Part shown: piece after piece, positions 1 through 5,532 of the stretch
Layout: every line of letters begins with the position of its first letter
Numbering within the stretch: the first letter of the stretch is position 1
Origin: a bacterium
Lineage (GTDB): Bacteria > Cyanobacteriota > Vampirovibrionia > Gastranaerophilales > Gastranaerophilaceae
Direction of reading: 5' to 3'
DNA: 5,536 bases
NCBI GenBank assembly: GCA_024408905.1
Contig: JAKSUP010000106.1
Coordinates: 1-5,536, forward strand
Program-made: the position numbers and the translations under genes
The notes under the pieces: model-generated
Seen by the model: only the letters and a program-made list of their open reading frames with translations
What the model was told of the DNA's origin: nothing
The model's database searches: none

Positions 1-988
1 CAGATTTACTATACAAGTATGAGCAAATACCATTGTCCATACCTTTTTTAAAAGCAGTAAGAGTAACATTGTAGTTGGTATTGGCAAATTTTTTTGCTAA
101 TGTTACGGTACAGTATCTGTTATCGCTCTGATATGAACCACCAACACCCCACTGAATACAATACCCGTTACTCCATATCATATAACCACTAGTACCAGAA
201 CTATAAACAGTTATAAGTTGAGCAGGAGAATAATTAGCTTTACCGTTTGAATCAACCCAGCACTCAAATTTTGCATATTTAGTTGCACCACTCACATCTC
301 TATTGGCAACCAGTCCCATAGAAGAATAGCCTTCTGTTTTCCAGCTGCCTTCTACGTTTCCAAAACGTACTCCGTTATTATCGTTGAATTGTATGCCACA
401 ATATGTATTTGCAGATGGAGTTGTGGTACTATCCGTTATATTTGTTGACGTACAGTTTATAAAATTATCAGATATGTCAATATTTAAAGCACCACCATCA
501 ATATTTAATGTTCCTGTCATTGTATCACCGGATTTATCGACTTTAGTACTTCCCAAATCACCTATTGCTTGACTATATTCAGAATACTCAACTACATTAC
601 CCCAAGACAGACTTTCCCCATCTGTAGTCAAATAAAGTCCACTTTTGCCAACCAATGCTTCCGGAGTTATATTTTGAATAACACCTTCAATATTGTCTAT
701 ATCTTGTGCAAGCAAACTTTCTTTGCCATTAATTATATTTATAATATTGTCTGACAATTCATCCAAATCATTTTGACTAATATCAGCATTACTTTCTGCA
801 TATTCTTTTGCAGTAAGCATATAATTGCAGGCATCTTCTTTGTATTTTTTTGCTTGTTCTGCAAAATACTGCGCCCTGTTATTTGTTGCAGAAATAATCT
901 GAGAAGAATTATTCGGAATGATTTGCAAATTTCCTGTAGTAACACCTTCACTTACTGGGATTAAAGAATTTTCATTATGCTGCGTCAT
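1..988 (-). CDS. Phage tail fibre protein, C-terminal end cut by window edge
   Basis: The reading frame is open from ATG at 988 to the left edge (329 codons, no stop). It likely forms the distal receptor-binding fibre. Residues 34-83 are Ala/Glu/Lys-rich and probably helical or coiled-coil. Residues 113-130 (VGKSGLYLTTDGESLSWG) match the spacer seen in many tail fibres. Residues 152-161 (KSGDTMTGTL) are the classic phage fibre repeat motif. Residues 270-309 contain YCIQWG and then TVTLAKKF, the hallmark of the gp53-like tail fibre C-terminal domain, which is truncated here, probably by a few tens of residues. The start lies 14 bases inside the preceding gene, with an AGGGGG ribosome site about 9 bases upstream, suggesting translational coupling. 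There are seven cysteines, several in the C-terminal part. The fibre assignment is secure; the receptor cannot be told from the sequence. Confidence 0.88.
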   Translation of the reverse strand, partial: MTQHNENSLIPVSEGVTTGNLQIIPNNSSQIISATNNRAQYFAEQAKKYKEDACNYMLTAKEYAESNADISQNDLDELSDNIINIINGKESLLAQDIDNIEGVIQNITPEALVGKSGLYLTTDGESLSWGNVVEYSEYSQAIGDLGSTKVDKSGDTMTGTLNIDGGALNIDISDNFINCTSTNITDSTTTPSANTYCGIQFNDNNGVRFGNVEGSWKTEGYSSMGLVANRDVSGATKYAKFECWVDSNGKANYSPAQLITVYSSGTSGYMIWSNGYCIQWGVGGSYQSDNRYCTVTLAKKFANTNYNVTLTAFKKGMDNGICSYLYSKS

Positions 989-1364
989 CTTCTTCAACCC
1001 CCTTTACTTTGCGTGGATAGACAATAATTCTGTTCAAATCACCGTATGTACTATTAGCTATAAACAATGTATTTTCTACCAAACTATCTGTTTCACAAGC
1101 TTTTACACCATAATAATAAATCTCAAAAGGTTTTTGCTTAGGCACTGTTAATAAATCAGTATAATCAGGTGTTAAGACAAAAGTTACCGTATCTGAATTA
1201 CTGACTGAAACTTGTAATTCCTGGCCGATAAGATTTCTGTTTTTGTCTTGAATTGCAAAACATACCACATAACTTTTTTCGGGACTTAAACCACTAAAAA
1301 CAAGCTCACCATAGTCGCCTTGATACATTGAAACAGTACCTTCATTATCTATAATTAAACTCAT
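975..1364 (-). CDS. Small beta-rich phage structural protein, possible fibre connector
   Basis: This 129-residue protein has no signal peptide or membrane segment. It reads as alternating short beta strands: residues 11-23 contain YQGDYGELVFSG, 31-38 SYVVCFAI, 58-65 DTVTFVLT, 78-88 KPFEIYYYGVK and 109-122 DLNRIIVYPRKVKG. This suggests a compact beta-sandwich, reminiscent of the N-terminal domains of siphophage upper baseplate proteins (BppU type) that anchor fibres; that likeness is from memory and fold-level only. It lies directly before the tail fibre and overlaps it by 14 bases, which fits a connector, collar or fibre-attachment role. ATG at 1364 has AAAGGA 7 bases upstream. The C-terminus is acidic (EEDD). 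A structural role is inferred mainly from position; the exact function is unknown. Confidence 0.75.
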   Translation of the reverse strand: MSLIIDNEGTVSMYQGDYGELVFSGLSPEKSYVVCFAIQDKNRNLIGQELQVSVSNSDTVTFVLTPDYTDLLTVPKQKPFEIYYYGVKACETDSLVENTLFIANSTYGDLNRIIVYPRKVKGVEEDDAA

Positions 1365-1380
1365 ATTTTATTCCTTTCTT

Positions 1381-1854
1381 TTATCCATAAAAGTCTGCTG
1401 ACGTTTGCAGCAAACATTCTTTTATAAAGTTTAAATCTGCACTTTTTCTTTCTTGTATTGATTTCAAATATTCTTCTGTACAATCTTTTGTAAAATCAGG
1501 AGTTTTGTACGTTATAAGTTGAACATTTTCACCCAATTCAACTGCCATTTTTATTTGTGGCAAAATATCACACAGAAAATCTTTGGTTGCACCATCTTTC
1601 ATATTAACTTTTCTTTTAATCCAGCCTAAAGATGTTTCAAAAAATTTTGACTTAAAATCATTTTGCTTGAATTGTGCAAGCTTATTTTTATAACCTTCTG
1701 TCTCAAGATATTCCTTTAGATACCAAACACCGTCATAACCTTGTTCAACATCGAGTTCGGTCATTCCAATCGATTTATAAAATTCCAGATTTGTACCTAA
1801 ACCAACATCACAAACGCCTTTTGAGGCATCAGTTATTTTTGCATATTTAATCAT
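1381..1854 (-). CDS. Two-part phage tail accessory protein of unknown function
   Basis: The 157 residues appear to form two modules. Residues 1-50 (opening MIKYAKITDASKGVCDVGLG, then EFYKSIGM, DVEQGYDGVWYLKEY) have the look of a recurring N-terminal module that I associate with tail-region genes of gut phages. Residues 66-157 (NDFKSKFF, LGWIKRKVNMKDGATKDFL, then a Leu/Ile-rich helical stretch, ITYKTPDF and a final helix) look like a separate domain. There is no signal peptide or membrane helix. The gene sits between a fibre-like gene and a connector-like gene. Its ATG shares one base with the stop of the upstream gene (TAATG), with AAAGGAG about 9 bases upstream, so the two are translationally coupled. 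It could be a fibre chaperone or a minor virion protein; the sequence does not settle this. Confidence 0.75.
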   Translation of the reverse strand: MIKYAKITDASKGVCDVGLGTNLEFYKSIGMTELDVEQGYDGVWYLKEYLETEGYKNKLAQFKQNDFKSKFFETSLGWIKRKVNMKDGATKDFLCDILPQIKMAVELGENVQLITYKTPDFTKDCTEEYLKSIQERKSADLNFIKECLLQTSADFYG

Positions 1855-2384
1855 TAGTAAAAACTCCTTTCACTTATCGGTAGGAAATAAGCATTATAAA
1901 TGTTAAAACCACACGTTACTTTGTCACGCTTTTTCAGAGGAATAAAATACATCAAAGATGCATTGTCGTTTTCGTGTGTAACTTCTTTCAGCAGTATAGT
2001 AACGCTATTTATCTGCAAATTCCCTCTGTTATTTGGAACAGGTAACAATAATAAATACCCATTTGCCGGCACTACATACTGGTTAGGTTTAGAAATACTT
2101 ATTAAACCTGCCCAATTCGGAAGCATCGTAATTGCATTGATACCGGTAGTTGTATCCGTTTTTACTTGGTTTATAACAGAACTGATATCAGTTACGGTAT
2201 CTTGTAAATCGTCAGAAATATCATCAATACGCGAATTTATAGTCGCAATCTGAGATGAAATTGAAGATATCCTTGTAGATACACTTTCGGCCTTTTCAGA
2301 AATTTTATCATCTAAATATGAAAAATTTCTGTTCATAGTTTCGGAGCTGGCCAAAGCACCATATTCAATATTAATTAAAGCCAT
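1854..2384 (-). CDS. Short phage fibre with trimeric-type coiled-coil stalk and C-terminal knob
   Basis: The 176-residue protein has three parts. Residues 1-25 (MALINIEYGALASSETMNRN, then FSYLDD) are a conserved-looking attachment segment. Residues 28-74 form a heptad coiled coil with core positions V35, I39, I42, I46, I49, I53, I56, L60, T63, I67, V70 and V74; Ile at both core positions favours trimers. Residues 88-176 form a beta-rich globular tip, including VVPANGYLLLLPVP, LQINSVTILL, SLMYFIPLKKRDKV and NAYFLPI. This stalk-plus-knob plan is typical of short tail fibres or receptor-binding proteins. ATG at 2384 has AAGGAGG 6 bases upstream, lies 14 bases inside the previous gene, and is coupled to the next gene through TAATG. 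The fibre role is a strong inference from architecture, but no named family was recognised. Confidence 0.8.
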   Translation of the reverse strand: MALINIEYGALASSETMNRNFSYLDDKISEKAESVSTRISSISSQIATINSRIDDISDDLQDTVTDISSVINQVKTDTTTGINAITMLPNWAGLISISKPNQYVVPANGYLLLLPVPNNRGNLQINSVTILLKEVTHENDNASLMYFIPLKKRDKVTCGFNIYNAYFLPISERSFY

Positions 2385-2622
2385 AATCAGCCTCCTTTTT
2401 TGCTAATAATGTCATGATTTTGTCTAATTTAACTTGAACAATATTAAGTTGTTCTTTTAAATCGTTATACTGTTCTTTTGTTGCATAAGTTGTTGCAATA
2501 TCACTCAAAATTTCCCTGTGCTTAACTTCAAGTTTTTCCGGAGTTACAAACAAATTGAATTGTAAAACCATGGCAACGCAAGTTAAACCGACAGGCAAAT
2601 ACCTGTATAAATAGTCTTGCAT
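2371..2622 (-). CDS. Small membrane-anchored coiled-coil protein, spanin- or holin-like candidate
   Basis: I place the start at ATG 2622 (83 residues) rather than the in-frame GTG at 2625. The AGGAG site is 6 bases from the ATG but only 3 from the GTG. A hydrophobic segment of about 18-19 residues (LPVGLTCVAMVLQFNLFV) lies near the N-terminus. It is followed by TPEKLEVKHRE and a coiled coil near residues 49-74 with a leucine/valine/isoleucine heptad core (LKEQLNIVQVKLDKIMTLL). An N-terminal membrane anchor plus coiled coil is the plan of inner-membrane spanins (lambda Rz type), and T7-like phages keep lysis genes beside the fibre gene. It could instead be a holin-like protein or a minor tail membrane protein. 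No lysozyme or outer-membrane spanin is visible nearby. The gene starts just after the stop of its upstream neighbour and overlaps the next gene by 14 bases. Confidence 0.75.
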   Translation of the reverse strand: MQDYLYRYLPVGLTCVAMVLQFNLFVTPEKLEVKHREILSDIATTYATKEQYNDLKEQLNIVQVKLDKIMTLLAKKEADYGFN

Positions 2623-2632
2623 CACTCTCTCC

Positions 2633-3244
2633 TTATAAATTTACACTTCTTAAAGCTGCATTAGCTGCCAAATTTAGCAATTGAGCATAGTCTGCATTAT
2701 TATTTTGGAATGTCGAAGTTTGAGATGCATTTCCTCTGCTTGTATTCAATGATTGAGCTTGATTATCAGCAATAGCTGAATATCCGTTCATATAAGCATT
2801 TAATAATGTAGCCAAAATACTTGCTGTATTACTTTGAGAACCTGACAACAATTCGTTTGCATAACTTGCAATTGCACTATTGTTTGAATTTTGTAAATTT
2901 CTATACAAATCTGTTGCCTGAGAACTTCTTATCATATTTCTTTTGGACAAAGGATTTATAATATCGTTTTCTAAATTTTTTGCAGTAGAGCTGCTTAAAT
3001 TATCTTGAAATGATTTTAATTTACTTTGATTAGTAACAGAATTCAATGTCGGATTTAGATATTGTTCCAACAATATAGGCATATTGTCATTTACAAAATT
3101 ATTAATTGTATCAAACGCAGTTCCTTTTTGATATGACGTTACTGTCCCGTTATTATTGGTTTTACTTACAACAAAAGGGTTTGTAGTAGATGTTGTTCCG
3201 TAAGTAGTTGTTTTGGTATTTGAATTGGATGAATTTGAACCCAT
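2633..3244 (-). CDS. Ser/Thr/Asn-rich phage protein, possible ejection or tail-tip protein
   Basis: The 203-residue protein follows the nozzle gene after a 28-base gap. Residues 1-40 are low-complexity Ser/Thr/Asn/Gly (opening MGSNSSNSNTKTTTYGTTST) and probably disordered. Residues 42-165 are mostly predicted helix, with segments such as AFDTINNFVN, NPTLNSVTNQ, IINPLSKRNMIRSSQATDLY and TASILATLLNAYMNGYSAIA. A second Asn/Ser/Thr/Gln-rich linker (165-183) leads to a short Ala/Leu helix at the end. There are no Cys, Trp or His residues, no signal peptide and no clear membrane span. ATG at 3244 has AAAGGA about 6 bases upstream. In P22-like phages, genes downstream of the nozzle encode the tail needle and ejected proteins, so a small ejected or tail-tip protein is plausible. 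No named family was recognised. Confidence 0.7.
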   Translation of the reverse strand: MGSNSSNSNTKTTTYGTTSTTNPFVVSKTNNNGTVTSYQKGTAFDTINNFVNDNMPILLEQYLNPTLNSVTNQSKLKSFQDNLSSSTAKNLENDIINPLSKRNMIRSSQATDLYRNLQNSNNSAIASYANELLSGSQSNTASILATLLNAYMNGYSAIADNQAQSLNTSRGNASQTSTFQNNNADYAQLLNLAANAALRSVNL

Positions 3245-3272
3245 AATTTTTCCTTTCTTTTCTTAATTTTAA

Positions 3273-4808
3273 TTATGCTTTAACCTTAATTTTTCCGAAT
3301 TCAATACGACAAATCGCAAAATTTTGTCCTTCTTCTTCGGTAAAAAATTTCATCTGTAATGTTCTAAAAAATGAAGTTGGAAGTTTTTTAATAAAGTTTA
3401 TTTTTGCAAATGGAAAGTATGAATTATCCCAGTATCCTTTGTCAAAATAGAGAAAATTTTTTAGAGTTTTGCAAACAATATGCCTAATTTTTGTCGTAAG
3501 CGAATTATAATCCCTGCAGTATTCAATATAAAAATCATTTGAATATTCCATATCCATAGTGATTTTAGGTGGATACGCAAGAATTTTCTGAGAATTATCA
3601 ACCCCCAAATTTAAAGGACTGCATTTGTAAAACGCATCAATAAATTCTTCGTCAAATGTTGATGAAATATATTCTTCATAAATTTTTTCACCACCTGAAT
3701 ATAATATTCCACCAATAACAGCAATAGAATTGATTTTTTGCGACTTCCTTTTTACCCACGCCGAATGAAGATAATCATAAATCATTATGGTAGAATAATC
3801 ACCCTCACTCGGTAATAAAAACCAAACCTCGTTTTTATCGGATGTTACAACAGAGATTGTTTTAATTTTATCTAACGAATTTGACGGGATAGAAAACAAC
3901 TCGTCTTGAATATCGAGTGCAATATTTTCCCCCAAAGTTCTATCACCGTTTATAACTTGTTGGAAAGAAAAAACACCTTTTTTGGTGTGATCATAGAAAA
4001 ATAGTTGCGTACCATGGAAAACGAGAGAATTATATCCAGCACAACCTCCGGGCGAATCGTATGATTTATAAAAATTTAGTTCGTCGTCTTGAGCTATCAT
4101 GCAAGAAGAATTTGAATGGAATACTGCTAATGAACCTAAGTATGGATAAATAGCCGTAATATTTTTTACAAATTCAATAAAGCCGGCTGATGTTTTGATT
4201 TGAGCATCAGATGTTGAAAAATCATAAATATCTTCCTGAACGGAATACCAAAGAACTTGATTACTAAAGACCCAAAGCCTTCCTGCAAATACAACAAGCC
4301 CCAAACCCTTCACATCTCTGTCTTCTGCATCCTTTGGAGTCATCATAGTAACTTCATCAAGTTCGCCTTCATTGTCATAATGCCCAATTTCAATAGACAA
4401 CATTTCTTCCGAATTTGAAAATACCCACAAGTCCGACCAACCTTGTGAAACATCAGTTGCTGATGATTTTCCGGTTACGGTTAATCCTGAAACTTTTAGG
4501 GTCAAATCGTTTGTCGCTTTAGAAAAAAGATAGATTTTCCCCTCATCTGAACTTTCTGTATGTACAAAAAAGTAAGTTACCGATTTTTGTACACTTTCGA
4601 AAATATTTACAATATTTTCGCCTTCAGGAATTGAGTCACAGACTGCCTCGTTCCCGTTCATAGTCCTAATTCCGACACCGGAATTAGATTCTGTAGAAAA
4701 CAATTCGACATTCTGCATGTCATAAGCCGTAATTGCATTTTCTGAATAAACAGAAGCCGTACGGCTAATTCCTGAAAATTTGTTGCAAATTAATGATGTT
4801 TTTTGCAC
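3273..4808 (-). CDS. Phage tail nozzle / DNA-stabilisation-like beta-propeller protein
   Basis: The 511-residue protein resembles the short-tail nozzle class (P22 gp10 stabilisation protein, T7 gp12), which closes the head-tail channel below the portal and retains DNA. The body is strand-rich. LWVFSN occurs twice 51 residues apart (127-132 and 178-183), as expected for propeller blades. The segment at 171-189 (LVVFAGRLWVFSNQVLWYS) followed by DIYDFSTSDAQ matches the GRLWV...YS...F pattern typical of this family. Further blade-like strands continue to about residue 380. Residues 412-511 form a separate C-terminal domain ending in SFFRTLQMKFF...FAICRIEFGKIKV. The start is GTG, supported by AGGAGG 7 bases upstream; no better ATG exists upstream. 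It is the first gene of the leftward operon. I infer the nozzle role from pattern memory, and a fold search should settle it. Confidence 0.75.
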   Translation of the reverse strand: MQKTSLICNKFSGISRTASVYSENAITAYDMQNVELFSTESNSGVGIRTMNGNEAVCDSIPEGENIVNIFESVQKSVTYFFVHTESSDEGKIYLFSKATNDLTLKVSGLTVTGKSSATDVSQGWSDLWVFSNSEEMLSIEIGHYDNEGELDEVTMMTPKDAEDRDVKGLGLVVFAGRLWVFSNQVLWYSVQEDIYDFSTSDAQIKTSAGFIEFVKNITAIYPYLGSLAVFHSNSSCMIAQDDELNFYKSYDSPGGCAGYNSLVFHGTQLFFYDHTKKGVFSFQQVINGDRTLGENIALDIQDELFSIPSNSLDKIKTISVVTSDKNEVWFLLPSEGDYSTIMIYDYLHSAWVKRKSQKINSIAVIGGILYSGGEKIYEEYISSTFDEEFIDAFYKCSPLNLGVDNSQKILAYPPKITMDMEYSNDFYIEYCRDYNSLTTKIRHIVCKTLKNFLYFDKGYWDNSYFPFAKINFIKKLPTSFFRTLQMKFFTEEEGQNFAICRIEFGKIKVKA

Positions 4809-4813
4809 AAAAT

Positions 4814-4821
4814 AACCTCCT
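4814..4821 (-). promoter_or_regulatory. Strong ribosome binding site deciding the GTG start of the nozzle gene
   Basis: On the minus strand AAAGGAGG is followed by TTATTTT and then GTG at 4808. The near-perfect site and 7-base spacing make GTG the start although it is not ATG. Confidence 0.75.
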
Positions 4822-4854
4822 TTCTATTAACTTTTTTTAAGAAATTGATAAAAA

Positions 4855-4883
4855 ATTAAATTCAATGTTACAAAACTTAACAA
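4855..4883 (-). promoter_or_regulatory. Candidate sigma70-type promoter for the leftward phage operon
   Basis: Read on the minus strand, TTGTTA (4883-4878) is separated by exactly 17 bases from TTTAAT (4860-4855). They match the TTGACA and TATAAT consensus at 4 of 6 and 5 of 6 positions. Transcription would start near 4848, giving a leader of about 40 bases before the GTG at 4808. The region is very AT-rich, so chance matches are easy. Confidence 0.4.
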
Positions 4884-4923
4884 TACGCATTAAAAAAGGC
4901 AATTTTTTAAACAATAAATACTT

Positions 4924-4950
4924 TATATATACATAAGAGATACAACGGAG
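4924..4950 (+). promoter_or_regulatory. Possible -10 element and ribosome site of the plus-strand gene
   Basis: TATATA begins at 4924 in a TATATATACAT tract, a possible -10 box. No convincing -35 is seen about 17 bases upstream, where the sequence is a T/A run (about 4901-4910). ACGGAG at 4945-4950, 9 bases before the ATG, is a reasonable ribosome site. The ribosome site is better supported than the promoter. Confidence 0.35.
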
Positions 4951-4959
4951 CTTTATAAA

Positions 4960-5244
4960 ATGTTATTCGTAGAAAATCAATTAAACACAGAAGATTTAAC
5001 AGCAATCCAAAATTTCTTTAATGAATACGATAAAGAAATTGAAGTTGTTGAAGAAGTTCAAGAAGTTACTGCTGTATCAAGATATATGACAGCTTTGGTA
5101 TCCGGTCAATACAAAAAATCAGTTGAAGATATTGAAAACACCCACGTTGGTAATACAAGAAAAAGAAAAAGAAGTTTGCAACAAGTTATGCAAGAATCAT
5201 TTTTCTCAGGTGCAAACAGATTCGGTAACAATTTTATCGCTTAG
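4960..5244 (+). CDS. Unrecognised 94-residue charged protein, divergent from the phage operon
   Basis: I do not recognise this protein. Residues 1-40 are acidic and probably helical (TEDLTAIQNFFNEYDKEIEV, then VEEVQEV). Residues 41-58 form a second helix-like segment. Residues 64-72 are a basic cluster (TRKRKR), and the tail is Phe/Gly/Asn-rich, ending GANRFGNNFIA. There is no signal peptide or membrane span. All Glu codons are GAA, Lys AAA, Gln CAA and Arg AGA, whereas the neighbouring phage genes also use CAG, AGG and CGT; such uniformity often marks high expression or a different origin. ATG has ACGGAG 9 bases upstream. The gene reads away from the phage operon and toward chromosome-like repeats, so it may be a host gene or prophage-edge cargo. 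The basic cluster could bind nucleic acid, but that is speculation. Confidence 0.65.
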   Translation: MLFVENQLNTEDLTAIQNFFNEYDKEIEVVEEVQEVTAVSRYMTALVSGQYKKSVEDIENTHVGNTRKRKRSLQQVMQESFFSGANRFGNNFIA

Positions 5245-5255
5245 AGGTAAAGCCG

Positions 5256-5279
5256 CTAAGTTACTAAGGCACTAAGAAA
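5256..5279 (+). repeat. Three tandem CTAAGNNA octamers
   Basis: CTAAGTTA, CTAAGGCA and CTAAGAAA follow one another without a gap, beginning 11 bases after the stop of the plus-strand gene. Similar CTAAG-type short tandem repeats occur between genes in various bacterial chromosomes. This suggests host DNA rather than packed phage DNA. Confidence 0.7.
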
Positions 5280-5282
5280 AAC

Positions 5283-5324
5283 CCGTCTGCCCCAAGGGGG
5301 AAGTCCCGAAGGGAAAGGGGGTTC
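5283..5324. repeat. G/C-rich hairpin block, probable dispersed intergenic element
   Basis: A sharp G/C-rich island lies within AT-rich DNA. It contains CCCC-AA-GGGG (5290-5299) and TCCC-GAA-GGGA (5304-5314), and ends with a GGGGG run (5317-5321) that could alternatively pair with the CCCC. Blocks of this style are common multicopy intergenic elements in gut bacterial genomes. No coding potential or transposase is seen. Confidence 0.55.
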
Positions 5325-5383
5325 AAACAAAACCTAAAATCAAAAAATCCCACGAACACATAATAAAATCTCTTATATTAACT

Positions 5384-5397
5384 ATCTTACATCTTAC
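5384..5397 (+). repeat. Tandem heptamer ATCTTAC x2
   Basis: ATCTTAC is repeated exactly twice, preceded by related sequence (TATTAACT). Short heptamer tandem repeats are a known feature of cyanobacterial intergenic DNA. With only two copies, chance cannot be excluded. Confidence 0.4.
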
Positions 5398-5405
5398 AAA
5401 CTTTC

Positions 5406-5428
5406 AGTCCCATTTCGGGACTTTTTTT
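5406..5428 (+). terminator. Intrinsic terminator, plus strand
   Basis: AGTCCC (5406-5411) and GGGACT (5417-5422) form a 6-bp stem with loop ATTTC, followed directly by seven T (5422-5428, the first shared with the stem). On the minus strand no T run follows, so it acts rightward only. It lies about 160 bases after the 94-residue gene and would end that transcript with a long 3' untranslated region. Confidence 0.75.
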
Positions 5429-5432
5429 GGGG

Positions 5433-5484
5433 GTAAATGGGGGGTGGGGTAAATGAGGGGTGGGGTAAATGAGGGGTGGGAGGG
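5433..5484 (+). repeat. G-rich 16-bp tandem repeat with G-quadruplex potential
   Basis: Three consecutive copies of GTAAATGRGGGGTGGG begin at 5433, 5449 and 5465. Copies two and three are identical and the first differs by one base. The tract ends in GGGAGGG. The G runs at 5439-5444, 5446-5449, 5457-5460 and 5462-5465 are joined by loops of 1, 7 and 1 bases, a canonical four-tetrad quadruplex pattern on the plus strand. Confidence 0.8.
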
Positions 5485-5497
5485 AATAGCAGTGTAG

Positions 5498-5514
5498 GTT
5501 GGGTGAAACCCAAC
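5498..5514. repeat. GTTGGGT/ACCCAAC hairpin, probable multicopy palindromic element
   Basis: GTTGGGTGAAACCCAAC is a perfect 7-bp inverted repeat with a GAA loop, flanked by GTAG and AATTAC. GTAGGTTGGGT...ACCCAAC sequences are abundant intergenic repeats in cyanobacteria and several gut lineages (from memory), which supports chromosomal DNA at this end. No T run follows, so it is not a standard terminator. Confidence 0.65.
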
Positions 5515-5515
5515 A

Positions 5516-5532
5516 ATTACAATCATTGTAAT
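5516..5532. promoter_or_regulatory. Perfect palindrome, possible Fur/PerR-family operator
   Basis: ATTACAATCATTGTAAT is a perfect 8-bp inverted repeat around a single C. Its core TTACAAT-C-ATTGTAA has the 7-1-7 layout of Fur-family boxes and differs from the PerR consensus TTATAATNATTATAA by one symmetric base pair per arm. The regulated gene would lie beyond the right edge. It could equally be an extension of the neighbouring palindromic repeat. Confidence 0.35.

Noticed and set aside
739..951. Minus-strand 70-residue frame
   Set aside because: It sits in another frame inside the tail fibre gene, whose frame is open across the whole stretch with recognisable fibre motifs.
1..988. Diversity-generating retroelement target in the fibre
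   Set aside because: No template repeat, reverse transcriptase or adenine-biased variable region is visible; the fibre end lies outside the window, so it cannot be fully excluded.
384..1151. Plus-strand frames at 384-572, 569-754, 773-964 and 918-1151
   Set aside because: They lie opposite the tail fibre and connector genes, lack convincing ribosome sites and read as low-quality hydrophobic/Cys-rich sequence, typical of antisense shadows.
1900..2253. Plus-strand 117-residue frame with hydrophobic stretches
   Set aside because: It is antisense to the short fibre, whose coiled-coil heptads and ribosome site are clear; the apparent hydrophobicity comes from complementing charged helix codons.
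1..4808. Contractile tailocin or secretion-like particle
   Set aside because: No sheath, tube, tape-measure or baseplate spike is present, and the leading gene resembles a short-tail nozzle instead.
4809..4959. tRNA or structured RNA in the divergent region
   Set aside because: The region is AT-rich with no cloverleaf and no long stem; only promoter-like elements and ribosome sites were found.
5433..5484. CRISPR array
   Set aside because: The 16-bp units are directly adjacent, without unique spacers.
5404..5526. Minus-strand 40-codon Pro-rich frame
   Set aside because: It is made of the complement of the G-rich tandem repeat and the hairpin, has no ribosome site, and ends in the terminator.
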